DNA of 9,118 nucleotides from Candidatus Kerfeldbacteria bacterium RIFOXYC2_FULL_38_9. Its GTDB lineage: Bacteria; Patescibacteriota; Patescibacteriia; UBA9570; XYC2-FULL-38-9. Below are positions 1-7,032 of this stretch, piece by piece. Below the pieces are notes generated by a model. That model was not told the DNA's origin and did not search any database. It saw only the letters and a list, made by a program, of their open reading frames with translations. The position numbers were made by a program, and so were the translations under genes. Where the stretch lies: contig MHKJ01000007.1 in assembly GCA_001818355.1 (NCBI GenBank), positions 10,842 to 19,959 on the forward strand. The letters are read 5' to 3'. Each line of letters opens with the position of its first letter. Positions within the stretch are counted from its first letter, which is position 1.

Positions 1-908
1 CCACGCGATAAAGACAAGGTGGTAACCACCGGCAAAGCTTCGGGAATAACAGAAACAGCCAAAGCAATGGAAAAAATTAAAAGTTGCGCAAAATCCGCTT
101 TTTCTCCTTTAATCACTACGTTGGCTAAAAAAACAAAAACCAAAGTGACCACCGTGAGTTTTAAAATAAAACTGCTAAATTTGGAAATGCCTTTGGCAAA
201 ACTGCTTTCTTTAACGGTTTCGGTGGTTAATTTTTTTATCTGACCAAAGGCGGTTTGTTCACCAACAGCCAACACTACTCCTTTATTCAAACCCGCCACT
301 ACCGCGGTTCCGGTAAAAACCAAATTAGTCGCTCCGTAAATATCTTGCGGTTCTTGGCTGAGGGTTGATCCGTTTTTATGGACGGTTACAGATTCACCGC
401 TTAACATGGCCTCGTCTATAATAATATCGCCATCTTCTATTAACCTCATATCCGCCGGTACCATGTCGCCATTTTCTAAAAAAACTATATCACCCCTAAC
501 CAATTCACTTGAATTGAGCACCACCTCTTGGCCGTCTCTGAGAACTTTGGCCGTTGATTTGGTGTATTGACGTAAAAATTTTAAAGCTTGTTCTGACTTA
601 AATTCCTGATAAAAACCCAATAGCGCGTTCACAAAAATAAAAAGCAAAATCATGCCGGCATCTAAAGTTTCTCCTAAAAAAAAAGCCAAAACCGCGGCCA
701 AAAAAAGAAGATAAATAAAAGGAGATTTGAATTGGCGCCGTAAAATATGCCACCAGTGTAATTGTTCACCGCTTAGGGTATTTGTTCCTTCTGTTTTTAA
801 ACGCTCTTGTGCTTGTTTGGTGCTCAGTCCATGGATAAGCGAAGAGCCAAGTTCTGAAGTTATATCTTCATTTGACCGAATAGCATACGAATAAATTTTG
901 GCGACCAT
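1..908 (-). CDS. P-type cation-transporting ATPase, N-terminal part (cut by window edge)
   Basis: This is the first 302 residues of a P-type ATPase of the MgtA/PMA-type cation pump group (COG0474). Such pumps move ions across the cytoplasmic membrane using ATP and a phospho-aspartate intermediate. My translation has no stop from the ATG at 908 to the edge. It shows an N-terminal cation-ATPase domain (about residues 10-55), a first membrane hairpin (about 65-105), the actuator domain with DEAMLSGES (165-173, the TGES-type dephosphorylation loop), a second hairpin from about 240, and the ion-site motif PEALP (289-293) in the fourth membrane helix. The phosphorylation DKTGT motif, nucleotide domain and C-terminal helices lie outside the window. 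PEALP keeps the acidic residue of the Ca2+-type PEGLP motif, but the ion cannot be assigned. The start has no Shine-Dalgarno sequence. It lies 47 nt after the secreted-protein gene with no terminator visible between, so co-transcription is possible. Confidence 0.9.
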   Translation of the reverse strand, partial: MVAKIYSYAIRSNEDITSELGSSLIHGLSTKQAQERLKTEGTNTLSGEQLHWWHILRRQFKSPFIYLLFLAAVLAFFLGETLDAGMILLFIFVNALLGFYQEFKSEQALKFLRQYTKSTAKVLRDGQEVVLNSSELVRGDIVFLENGDMVPADMRLIEDGDIIIDEAMLSGESVTVHKNGSTLSQEPQDIYGATNLVFTGTAVVAGLNKGVVLAVGEQTAFGQIKKLTTETVKESSFAKGISKFSSFILKLTVVTLVFVFLANVVIKGEKADFAQLLIFSIALAVSVIPEALPVVTTLSLSR

Positions 909-955
909 ATTTCACTTAAGGAAAAATTTTATAAACAATGTTTGAAAAAAATTCT

Positions 956-1735
956 CTATTTAAAACGATAAACTTTATTATAATTAGTTCCCCATTCTAC
1001 ATAAGTATGAAAAGTCTTTTTCAAATTACCCTTTTTTACGATAATTCTTAATCTGGTATAATTAGTTGCTAAATGTGTAGCTATGAATAAGCCTTTCTTA
1101 TTAGTTTTGCCAGTCCACAATATTGTACCGTTGTCTTTCTTGATTGTAACTTTTGCTTTTTTTATTTTGTTATAATTATCATCTAAAACCCTGCCTGTTA
1201 ATTTACTATAGCTTTTTTCAGTCATCACCACGTTATCAATTTTTGCTGTAGTTAATTTATTAGCATCGTTATTAACACCAAAAATCACTTCCAGTGTTTT
1301 GCCGGCATATTGCGTGATAGTATAATCTTGCTGACAATATTCAGTTTCATCAGACGGGTAAATGGTATCTTTAATGTAGCTTTCATTGGTAGCCTCATCT
1401 TGTAAAGTAAAAGTAAAATAATCCGTATTAATATTGTCTGTGGTAATAAAGTCACAATCAAAACTCAGGGTCACTTTGCCAGCGTCTGGCGTTATTGTGA
1501 TGGCTTGTTTGGCTTCTTGGTATGCGTTTAAACCCCCTAATAATAAATAATGAGTTGAATAATAATCGTCATATATAATATTGGTGTCTTCGTTACAATT
1601 ACTGCACGACCAATCATCAAGCTCATTTTCAAAATTCCCATTATTAACAAGGTCGTGATTATATATCTCAGTACCGAAAGTAGGTAACGCGATTAACATA
1701 CCTAAAGTTAATACTATAGTGTAAAATTTTGGCAT
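956..1735 (-). CDS. Secreted protein with CBM-like and carboxypeptidase-regulatory-like domains
   Basis: A 259-residue exported protein of unknown specific role. Residues 1-22 form a signal peptide (lysine at 3, a hydrophobic run to about 19, then a small-residue region with possible cleavage near TFG-TE). Residues about 28-172 begin with the pattern NLVNNGNFE...DDW, typical of the first strand of carbohydrate-binding-module-like jelly-roll domains, and end with KIDNVVM, also typical. Four cysteines (44, 47, 94, 134) could form disulfides outside the cell. Residues about 178-259 start with LTGRVLDDNYNKIKKAKV, the pattern of carboxypeptidase-regulatory-like or CNA-B-like beta sandwiches. No catalytic domain, sortase motif or C-terminal anchor is seen. 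The start is set by a perfect AGGAGG six bases upstream, the only canonical ribosome binding site in the window. Surface binding or adhesion is an inference from domain type; the ligand is unknown. Confidence 0.87.
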   Translation of the reverse strand: MPKFYTIVLTLGMLIALPTFGTEIYNHDLVNNGNFENELDDWSCSNCNEDTNIIYDDYYSTHYLLLGGLNAYQEAKQAITITPDAGKVTLSFDCDFITTDNINTDYFTFTLQDEATNESYIKDTIYPSDETEYCQQDYTITQYAGKTLEVIFGVNNDANKLTTAKIDNVVMTEKSYSKLTGRVLDDNYNKIKKAKVTIKKDNGTILWTGKTNKKGLFIATHLATNYTRLRIIVKKGNLKKTFHTYVEWGTNYNKVYRFK

Positions 1736-1741
1736 AATTTT

Positions 1742-1747
1742 CCTCCT
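1742..1747 (-). promoter_or_regulatory. Perfect Shine-Dalgarno site of the secreted-protein gene
   Basis: AGGAGG on the minus strand lies 6 nt before the ATG at 1735. It is complementary to the 16S 3' tail in this window (CACCTCCTTTCT). It fixes the start codon and stands out because most other genes here lack such a site. Confidence 0.9.
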
Positions 1748-1770
1748 TTAATTATTATTAAATTATCTTA

Positions 1771-1804
1771 ATTTTAGCATAAATGATTTGCTTTGTTAAT
1801 TAAC
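1771..1804 (-). promoter_or_regulatory. Promoter of the secreted-protein gene, with a palindrome over the -35
   Basis: Minus-strand TTAACA (1799-1794), a 17-nt spacer and TAAAAT (1776-1771) with an extended -10 (TGC before TAAAAT). The predicted transcript start is near 1764, about 30 nt before the ATG. A perfect 10-bp palindrome GTTAATTAAC (1795-1804) covers the -35 and could be an operator, but such AT-rich palindromes also arise by chance. Confidence 0.65.
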
Positions 1805-1840
1805 GCTGATAATTTTGAAAATGTAATGATGATAATGTCT

Positions 1841-2866
1841 TTAGCATTTTAAATATTCGCGTGCCCTAAATAACAGCCTGAACGCAATCAAATCAATTGT
1901 TTCTTCTGAAGTTGTTGACTGTATTGTTATATTTTCAGATGATGGTTTATTCGGATAAATTTCTCGTGCATACTGACCAGACGTTATATATTGCTGATCA
2001 TGAGAATCATTTAACGATCCACCCATTTCGTTTAAACCTCGCGCAAGCAAATGTATCACTGGCATGTTTAATCTACGTGTTTTTGTCGCATCATGAGTAT
2101 AAAGCGTAATATCATAATTAACATCAAAGTGAAAGCCGGAATCAAGAAATGGTGATGGTGCATTGCTCAATTTGCTTAGTCTCTGGGGAACCACATCAAC
2201 TGGTATTCCACGAACAAAAGTTAGATTAATTCCAGCCAGACATTCGTCCATTATGTAGTTAAGTACTTGTCCCGCTGACTGAGTGTCTTTTAATAATTTA
2301 TCAAAAAAAATTTTAAGAATTTCAACGTCTTGTGCGTATTTTGGGTCTTTAATAATTTTGCCTTGTGCGGCGCGGAAAGCGCTAACAGCTTTATTACGTA
2401 CGTCCTCAGATTCTTTTAAAGATTCACCAAAAAAAGTCATCATGTCTCTTCTTAGCTCTCCTATTTCAATTCCATTAGTGCCATATTCTTCCGGGTGTTG
2501 TTGTTGATATTGGAGTACTGCGTCAAATTCATTTTTATCAAGCAATACTTTACTTCCAATATCTAATGTTTGTCTTTCTTCTGGTTTTCCGTAGGGTATG
2601 ATCGCATTTAAAATGGGTTTTTCTCCTGCTCCTAGTCTGTTTAAAAATACATATCCGGCGTCCAACAATTCACCCCTCGTAACCCGCCCTTCTTCTAAAG
2701 CTATTAAGTCAACGCCGGCAGTTTGAAGTTGAAAAAATTCAGGTGAATTCTTTTTTAAACCAATAATATGAATTACTTCGTTTCTATCTGCTACTCTCAT
2801 CTCTGTTTGCTTCAACAATTCATAAACAAATGGCTGTTTTTCCCGCCCTGTTACTTTTTCAGGCAT
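1841..2866 (-). CDS. Unrecognised 341-aa soluble protein
   Basis: I do not recognise this protein. It has no signal peptide and no membrane segment, so it is probably cytoplasmic. It is mixed alpha/beta in character: helix-like charged stretches at about 10-30, 113-125 and 135-205, and a more strand-like C-terminal half (about 212-275) with the phrase FHFDVNYDITLYTHD (246-259). It has two cysteines, at 209 and at the very last residue, 341. No nucleotide-binding, helicase, nuclease or DNA-binding motif is evident. The ATG at 2866 is the only usual start, because an in-frame TAA lies two codons upstream. The nearest Shine-Dalgarno-like sequence (AGAGGAG, 2892-2898) is 25 nt away, too far for normal use. 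The gene diverges from 3082-4110 across a 215-bp spacer, so shared control is possible. The long open frame and balanced composition support a real gene; function is open. Confidence 0.85.
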   Translation of the reverse strand: MPEKVTGREKQPFVYELLKQTEMRVADRNEVIHIIGLKKNSPEFFQLQTAGVDLIALEEGRVTRGELLDAGYVFLNRLGAGEKPILNAIIPYGKPEERQTLDIGSKVLLDKNEFDAVLQYQQQHPEEYGTNGIEIGELRRDMMTFFGESLKESEDVRNKAVSAFRAAQGKIIKDPKYAQDVEILKIFFDKLLKDTQSAGQVLNYIMDECLAGINLTFVRGIPVDVVPQRLSKLSNAPSPFLDSGFHFDVNYDITLYTHDATKTRRLNMPVIHLLARGLNEMGGSLNDSHDQQYITSGQYAREIYPNKPSSENITIQSTTSEETIDLIAFRLLFRAREYLKC

Positions 2867-2911
2867 ATTTTATAATGATGGTTAAAATTTTCTCCTCTGA
2901 ATTTTCAAAGT

Positions 2912-2943
2912 CGATACGAAGTAACTTCGTTCGAACTGTATCG
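2912..2943. repeat. Nested inverted repeat in the divergent spacer (operator candidate)
   Basis: ACGAAGT-A-ACTTCGT (2916-2930) is a perfect 7-bp inverted repeat around one base. It lies inside a second pair, CGATAC (2912-2917) and GTATCG (2938-2943). The element lies just downstream of the minus-strand -10 at 2945-2950, where a repressor or a 5'-UTR hairpin could act. The arms are seen directly; the regulatory role is inferred. Confidence 0.5.
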
Positions 2944-2944
2944 T

Positions 2945-2974
2945 ATCATAACTGAAAACATTGATAAATTGCAA
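2945..2974 (-). promoter_or_regulatory. Putative promoter of the 341-aa protein gene
   Basis: Minus-strand TTGCAA (2974-2969), an 18-nt spacer and TATGAT (2950-2945). The predicted start is near 2938, giving a leader of about 70 nt that contains the nested inverted repeat. Match quality is moderate. Confidence 0.45.
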
Positions 2975-3029
2975 ATTTGGAACAGCGCCATGCACCAGGT
3001 GTGTAGTGTTCCGGTGCGAAAGCCAGAAC

Positions 3030-3058
3030 TTGTGGTTACGCTCTAAACCTTGTAGAAT
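3030..3058 (+). promoter_or_regulatory. Putative promoter of the membrane-anchored protein gene
   Basis: Plus-strand TTGTGG (3030-3035), a 17-nt spacer and TAGAAT (3053-3058), with a predicted start near 3065. That leaves about 17 nt before the ATG at 3082, so the transcript would have almost no leader and no usable Shine-Dalgarno site. Confidence 0.5.
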
Positions 3059-3081
3059 AAGGGAAAATTAACGATTTTACT

Positions 3082-4110
3082 ATGAATGATATAGAACACG
3101 GACGACACAGACGTGGGAAAAACCAAAAAAAAGAGATTGCCATTGCTGTGGCAGGCGCTGTTCTGGTAAATGCAGGCGCTACTTATCTTCTATTTAAAGA
3201 ACCAACGCCAATAAAAGAAACACCTGCGGAAATCACTAAATCTAAATCAGAAAAAGAACCTAGCGCTGTCGAACAGGAAGCAGTATTAGAGTTTCAACAT
3301 ATAGCCAATGAGTTAATTGAACAGTATCTGGATCCCTCATCTCCGGAATATGAGGGTGAAAATGCTACAGTGCCACCATTGGCATATTATCGCTTAACCG
3401 ATACCCATAAAGTTGTAGAAAAGATACGATTGAATAACGATAGTACGACGGAGCAAGGTGAACAGTATAGTATAGCAGCTGCTCAAGAATTAATGGATCG
3501 AATTGAAACCTTAGTGCAATATCCAGAATTAGATTGGACAGGTAATCCTGAGCACGATTTACTACTAGTGCAAAAATTGATGTTTGAATTAAAAGACGCT
3601 CTTTTTAAAAAACTCTATTATAAAAGAAATGGTACTATCTCTAGCCAAGTTGATACTGGAATTATTAACTGTACCGTGTCTCGTATGACACCAATTATTT
3701 TAGAAGCCGCTTATCGTTTAAACGGCATCGATGCTGCTAAACTAAACCAATACCGTGCCGCGCGTTCCGAACAACATATTTCTACTGCTGTAATAGATAG
3801 CTCAGCAAGTGCTGTACTCGTATTTGAAGAACAAGCTATTAGTCATGATCCGTTTGTTTACGATACAAACTTTAAAGGCGCACCAGTAACAGTATATCCA
3901 TTAAATCAACATCTCGTTGAATATTTAAAATTGTATGCCACTGATTTAACTAACGAGCAACAGAAGTGGATTCCTGTTACGTTAGATGACATTGATTTAA
4001 ACCTGCCGGATATAGTTATATCACTTGAAAAAGTTGAGTATGATCTTGATGAAAACGGAGAAGAGAGACTAATACCAATAATACCACCGCCAGGTCAGAA
4101 TGATAAATAA
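3082..4110 (+). CDS. Membrane-anchored protein, possible transglutaminase-like domain
   Basis: A 342-residue protein, the only plus-strand gene recognised. Residues 1-17 are very basic and 18-38 form one hydrophobic helix, so it should be anchored with its C-terminal part outside the cytoplasm. Residues about 39-65 are a charged, proline-containing linker, and 62-180 are mostly helical. Residues 188-262 hold the only cysteine (C197, in GIINCTVSRMTPIILEAAYRLNGI), then H232 (EQHIST) and D256/D261 (HDPFVYDTNF). Order and spacing resemble the Cys-His-Asp triad of transglutaminase-like or SirB1-like papain folds, in which Cys starts a helix and His and Asp follow on strands. That reading is by eye only. 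The C-terminus is acidic and ends in a proline-rich tail. The ATG at 3082 has only a weak GGG 18 nt upstream. The gene ends 4 nt before the 3' end of the opposing tRNA-Pro with no terminator between. Confidence 0.88.
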   Translation: MNDIEHGRHRRGKNQKKEIAIAVAGAVLVNAGATYLLFKEPTPIKETPAEITKSKSEKEPSAVEQEAVLEFQHIANELIEQYLDPSSPEYEGENATVPPLAYYRLTDTHKVVEKIRLNNDSTTEQGEQYSIAAAQELMDRIETLVQYPELDWTGNPEHDLLLVQKLMFELKDALFKKLYYKRNGTISSQVDTGIINCTVSRMTPIILEAAYRLNGIDAAKLNQYRAARSEQHISTAVIDSSASAVLVFEEQAISHDPFVYDTNFKGAPVTVYPLNQHLVEYLKLYATDLTNEQQKWIPVTLDDIDLNLPDIVISLEKVEYDLDENGEERLIPIIPPPGQNDK

Positions 4111-4114
4111 TTTG

Positions 4115-4187
4115 TCGGGGCGGTGAGAATTGAACTCACGATCTCTTGGTCCCAAACCAAGCGCCTTAGCCGCTGGGCTACGCCCCG
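4115..4187 (-). tRNA. tRNA-Pro (TGG anticodon)
   Basis: A complete 73-nt cloverleaf: acceptor CGGGGCG pairs with CGCCCCG, discriminator A at 4115, anticodon arm CTTGG/CCAAG with loop TTTGGGA (TGG), and T arm GTGAG/CTCAC with loop TTCAATT. The 3' CCA is not encoded, so a CCA-adding enzyme is needed. It is the last gene of a three-tRNA unit and has no terminator before the convergent protein gene. Confidence 0.95.
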
Positions 4188-4210
4188 AAGGGATTTACTA
4201 ATCAAACTGA

Positions 4211-4282
<72 letters not shown>

Positions 4283-4289
4283 AAAAACG

Positions 4290-4363
4290 TGGGTACACCT
4301 GGACTCGAACCAGGGACCTCTTCATTATCAGTGAAGTGCTCTAACCAGCTGAGCTATGTACCC
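4290..4363 (-). tRNA. tRNA-Ile (GAT anticodon)
   Basis: A 74-nt cloverleaf: acceptor GGGTACA pairs with TGTACCC, discriminator A at 4290, anticodon arm CTTCA/TGAAG with loop CTGATAA (GAT), and T arm CCTGG/CCAGG with loop TTCGAGT. CCA is not encoded. tRNA-Ile(GAT) classically sits in the 16S-23S spacer; here it follows 16S, but a terminator and a new promoter separate them and no 23S follows. Confidence 0.95.
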
Positions 4364-4377
4364 TTAATTGCCAAAAC

Positions 4378-4406
4378 AATATAACAAATAAAAGTCCGTA
4401 TGTAAA
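4378..4406 (-). promoter_or_regulatory. Promoter of the tRNA Ile-Phe-Pro cluster
   Basis: Minus-strand TTTACA (4406-4401), an exact 17-nt spacer and TATATT (4383-4378). The predicted start near 4371 is about 8 nt before the mature tRNA-Ile 5' end. Its place between the terminator at 4418-4440 and tRNA-Ile suggests the tRNAs form their own unit. Confidence 0.7.
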
Positions 4407-4417
4407 GACAAACTAAC

Positions 4418-4440
4418 AAAAAAACCCAGATATTGGGCTT
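4418..4440 (-). terminator. Intrinsic terminator after the 16S rRNA gene
   Basis: In the minus-strand transcript, AAGCCCA and TGGGTTT form a 7-bp stem (one G-U) around the loop ATATC. It merges into a run of seven T (complement of 4424-4418). The plus-strand reading has no T run, so it acts only for minus-strand transcription. The stem is short, so termination may be partial. Confidence 0.65.
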
Positions 4441-4493
4441 AATTGCTTTAACATCTTAATACACGATAAGAAAATAAACCATCTTAATTTTGT

Positions 4494-4560
4494 GACCTAA
4501 AAGTCTACAATCGATCATTTTGAAATAACAATATACATGAAGTAAATTGTTATTTTGGTC
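4494..4560 (-). repeat. Two-tier hairpin in the 16S 3' trailer
   Basis: A perfect 10-bp inverted repeat AAATAACAAT/ATTGTTATTT (4523-4532 and 4546-4555) with a 13-nt loop lies inside an outer pair GACC(T)AAAA/TTTTGGTC (4494-4502 and 4553-4560, one bulge). The two stems compete for 4553-4555, so the outer stem would shorten the inner one. It begins a few bases past the mature 16S 3' end and has no T tract, so a role in rRNA processing or 3'-end protection is more likely than termination. Confidence 0.55.
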
Positions 4561-4566
4561 TCCCTA

Positions 4567-6040
<1,474 letters not shown>

Positions 6041-6052
6041 AAATGCTAATGA

Positions 6053-6088
6053 ATATCGTTCTAAACACTAAATGTTTAGAGGCGATAT
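6053..6088 (-). repeat. Strong hairpin just before the 16S 5' end
   Basis: The inner stem TCTAAACA/TGTTTAGA (6060-6067 with 6073-6080, 5-nt loop) continues after a small internal loop into the outer stem ATATCG/CGATAT (6053-6058 with 6083-6088). These 14 pairs end about 12 nt from the mature 16S end. It is a likely processing or folding element of the rRNA precursor. Confidence 0.65.
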
Positions 6089-6179
6089 CCGGATTTGTTT
6101 TTTTCTGAAATGATGGTTCATTTCTTACCGTGTATTCAGATGTCAAAATACCAACGTTTTGCTTGCTAATCAAGCAGTT

Positions 6180-6235
6180 AAAAAACGTCTAAAATCAGGA
6201 AAAAAGGTGCTCTCAGCCCGATTTTAGCCGTCTTT
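6180..6235 (-). promoter_or_regulatory. Terminator-like long stem in the 16S leader (attenuator candidate)
   Basis: In the minus-strand RNA the arms 6235-6220 and 6196-6181 pair over 16 positions with one G-A mismatch and one G-U, around a 23-nt loop. The 3' arm runs straight into six T (complement of 6185-6180). It lies 45 nt into the predicted rRNA transcript and right after a boxA-like sequence. It may be an attenuator overcome by antitermination, or only a processing stem. Confidence 0.5.
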
Positions 6236-6286
6236 GTTAAAAATTTATATTGTTCTTATGAACTTTTAAATATACTTAGCTTATTG

Positions 6287-6315
6287 ATAGTACAAAAAGA
6301 AATTGTTTGTGTCAA
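6287..6315 (-). promoter_or_regulatory. 16S rRNA promoter
   Basis: Minus-strand TTGACA (6315-6310, perfect), an exact 17-nt spacer and TACTAT (6292-6287, 5 of 6). The predicted start near 6280 gives a leader of about 240 nt. Bases after the -10 are AT-rich, unlike the GC-rich discriminator of stringently controlled E. coli rRNA promoters. Confidence 0.8.
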
Positions 6316-6328
6316 GAAAACCAGGGCT

Positions 6329-6349
6329 TTAACCCACAGGTTATGCACA
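6329..6349. promoter_or_regulatory. Tandem DnaA-box-like sites upstream of the 16S promoter
   Basis: TTATGCACA (6341-6349) matches the DnaA-box consensus TTATNCACA in full. Directly before it, TAACCCACA (6330-6338) matches 7 of 9 positions of TTATCCACA, so the pair resembles the tandem boxes common near dnaA and origins. They sit 14 bp upstream of the -35. DnaA binding is inferred from sequence only. Confidence 0.45.
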
Positions 6350-6380
6350 GATTTGTTTAAAAATTTTCACAAAATGCTGT

Positions 6381-7028
6381 TTAAGTTTTTTTGGACTGTT
6401 TTTTTCTCCACTCGGCTATTTCCGGATGATTGCCGGAAAGCAAAATTTTAGGAACTGTGTGACCATCAAAAACTTCCGGTCGAGTATAATGCGGATATTC
6501 CAAATAACCCGGGGTGGAATGGGATTCGTCTTGATTGGACTCTGTGTGTCCCAAAACTCCCGGCACCAAACGACTAACGGCATCGATAATCACAGCAGAA
6601 CCTAACTCTCCACCAGTGAGAACAAAATCACCAATGGATATTTCTTCATCAATATAATATTTTATCCGCTCATCAACTCCTTCGTAGCGTCCACAAACAA
6701 AAATCAAATGATTATATTTTTGAGATAATTCTTGAGCTTTTTTTTGGTTAAAACGCGCGCCCTTGGCCGACAATAAAATAATGCGATGTTTTTTTCTTTT
6801 CCTTATCGCTTTAATAGTGCGCGCTAAAGGCATAATTTTCATCACCATACCGGGCCCGCCGCCGTAAGGAGTATCATCGACTGTTTTGTGTTTATCTGTT
6901 GATTTGTCACGCGGATTATGAAAACGCACCCCTATTTTTTTGGATTTTTGCGCCCGCTGAAGAATGCTAGCGTTTAAAACCGAGTTAAGCATTTCGGGAA
7001 AAATGGTAATAACATCAAAACGATACAT
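6381..7028 (-). CDS. trmD: tRNA (guanine37-N1)-methyltransferase TrmD
   Basis: TrmD transfers a methyl group from S-adenosylmethionine to N1 of G37 in tRNAs with G at position 36 (such as the tRNA-Pro here), which prevents +1 frameshifting. It works as a dimer in the cytosol. The 215-residue protein has YRFDVITIFPEM (2-13), GGGPGMVMK (57-64 region), CGRYEGVDER (112-121), the trefoil-knot cofactor loop ISIGDFVLTGGE (130-141), R153, and YPHYTRPEV (178-186). The catalytic Asp of the inter-domain linker (D169 in Haemophilus) aligns with D167 or E168, depending on a one-residue shift. It stops soon after SGNHPEIAEWRKKQ, about 30-40 residues shorter at the C-terminus than the E. coli enzyme. I chose the ATG at 7028: homology begins there, it is 4 nt after the upstream stop, and AGAGGA lies 11 nt upstream. 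A frame open to 7082 would overlap the upstream gene. Confidence 0.97.
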   Translation of the reverse strand: MYRFDVITIFPEMLNSVLNASILQRAQKSKKIGVRFHNPRDKSTDKHKTVDDTPYGGGPGMVMKIMPLARTIKAIRKRKKHRIILLSAKGARFNQKKAQELSQKYNHLIFVCGRYEGVDERIKYYIDEEISIGDFVLTGGELGSAVIIDAVSRLVPGVLGHTESNQDESHSTPGYLEYPHYTRPEVFDGHTVPKILLSGNHPEIAEWRKKQSKKT

Positions 7029-7032
7029 GAAA

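Larger units (their letters stand above)
6041..6380 (-). other. Gene-free 340-bp stretch: 16S leader, promoter and DnaA-box-like sites
   Basis: No protein or RNA gene is seen between the trmD stop and the 16S 5' end. In transcription order it holds DnaA-box-like sites (6329-6349), the rRNA promoter (6287-6315), a boxA-like TTTTTAACAA (about 6245-6233), a long stem with a T run (6180-6235), a small TGCTTG/CAAGCA hairpin (about 6161-6177) and a strong hairpin close to 16S (6053-6088). No clear terminator follows trmD, so readthrough into 16S is possible. Confidence 0.7.

Noticed and set aside
19..243. Plus-strand open frame opposite the ATPase, and similar shadows at 1897-2109, 2283-2507, 6964-7431, 8141-8401 and 8744-9043
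   Set aside because: Each is antisense to a well-supported gene, with low-complexity or meaningless composition.
2990..3046. 18-codon open frame in the divergent spacer
   Set aside because: It has no convincing Shine-Dalgarno or promoter, and its 3' part overlaps the -35 of the promoter for the 3082 gene. This length is expected by chance.
956..4187. Integrated element using the tRNA-Pro gene as attachment site
   Set aside because: The region next to the tRNA 3' end is full of unassigned genes, but there is no integrase and I found no repeat of the tRNA 3' end in the left 4 kb.
6141..6146. Second perfect TTGACA in the 16S leader as a tandem rRNA promoter
   Set aside because: No acceptable -10 lies 15-19 nt downstream; the best hexamers there are AAATGA-like.
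6190..6235. TPP-riboswitch-like words (GGGCTGAGAGCACC and CCTGAT) in the 16S leader
   Set aside because: The order of CTGAGA, ACC and CCTGAT recalls the thi-box, but the helices and the remaining conserved bases are missing. The segment is explained as the loop and arm of the long stem, and a thiamine switch before 16S makes no sense.
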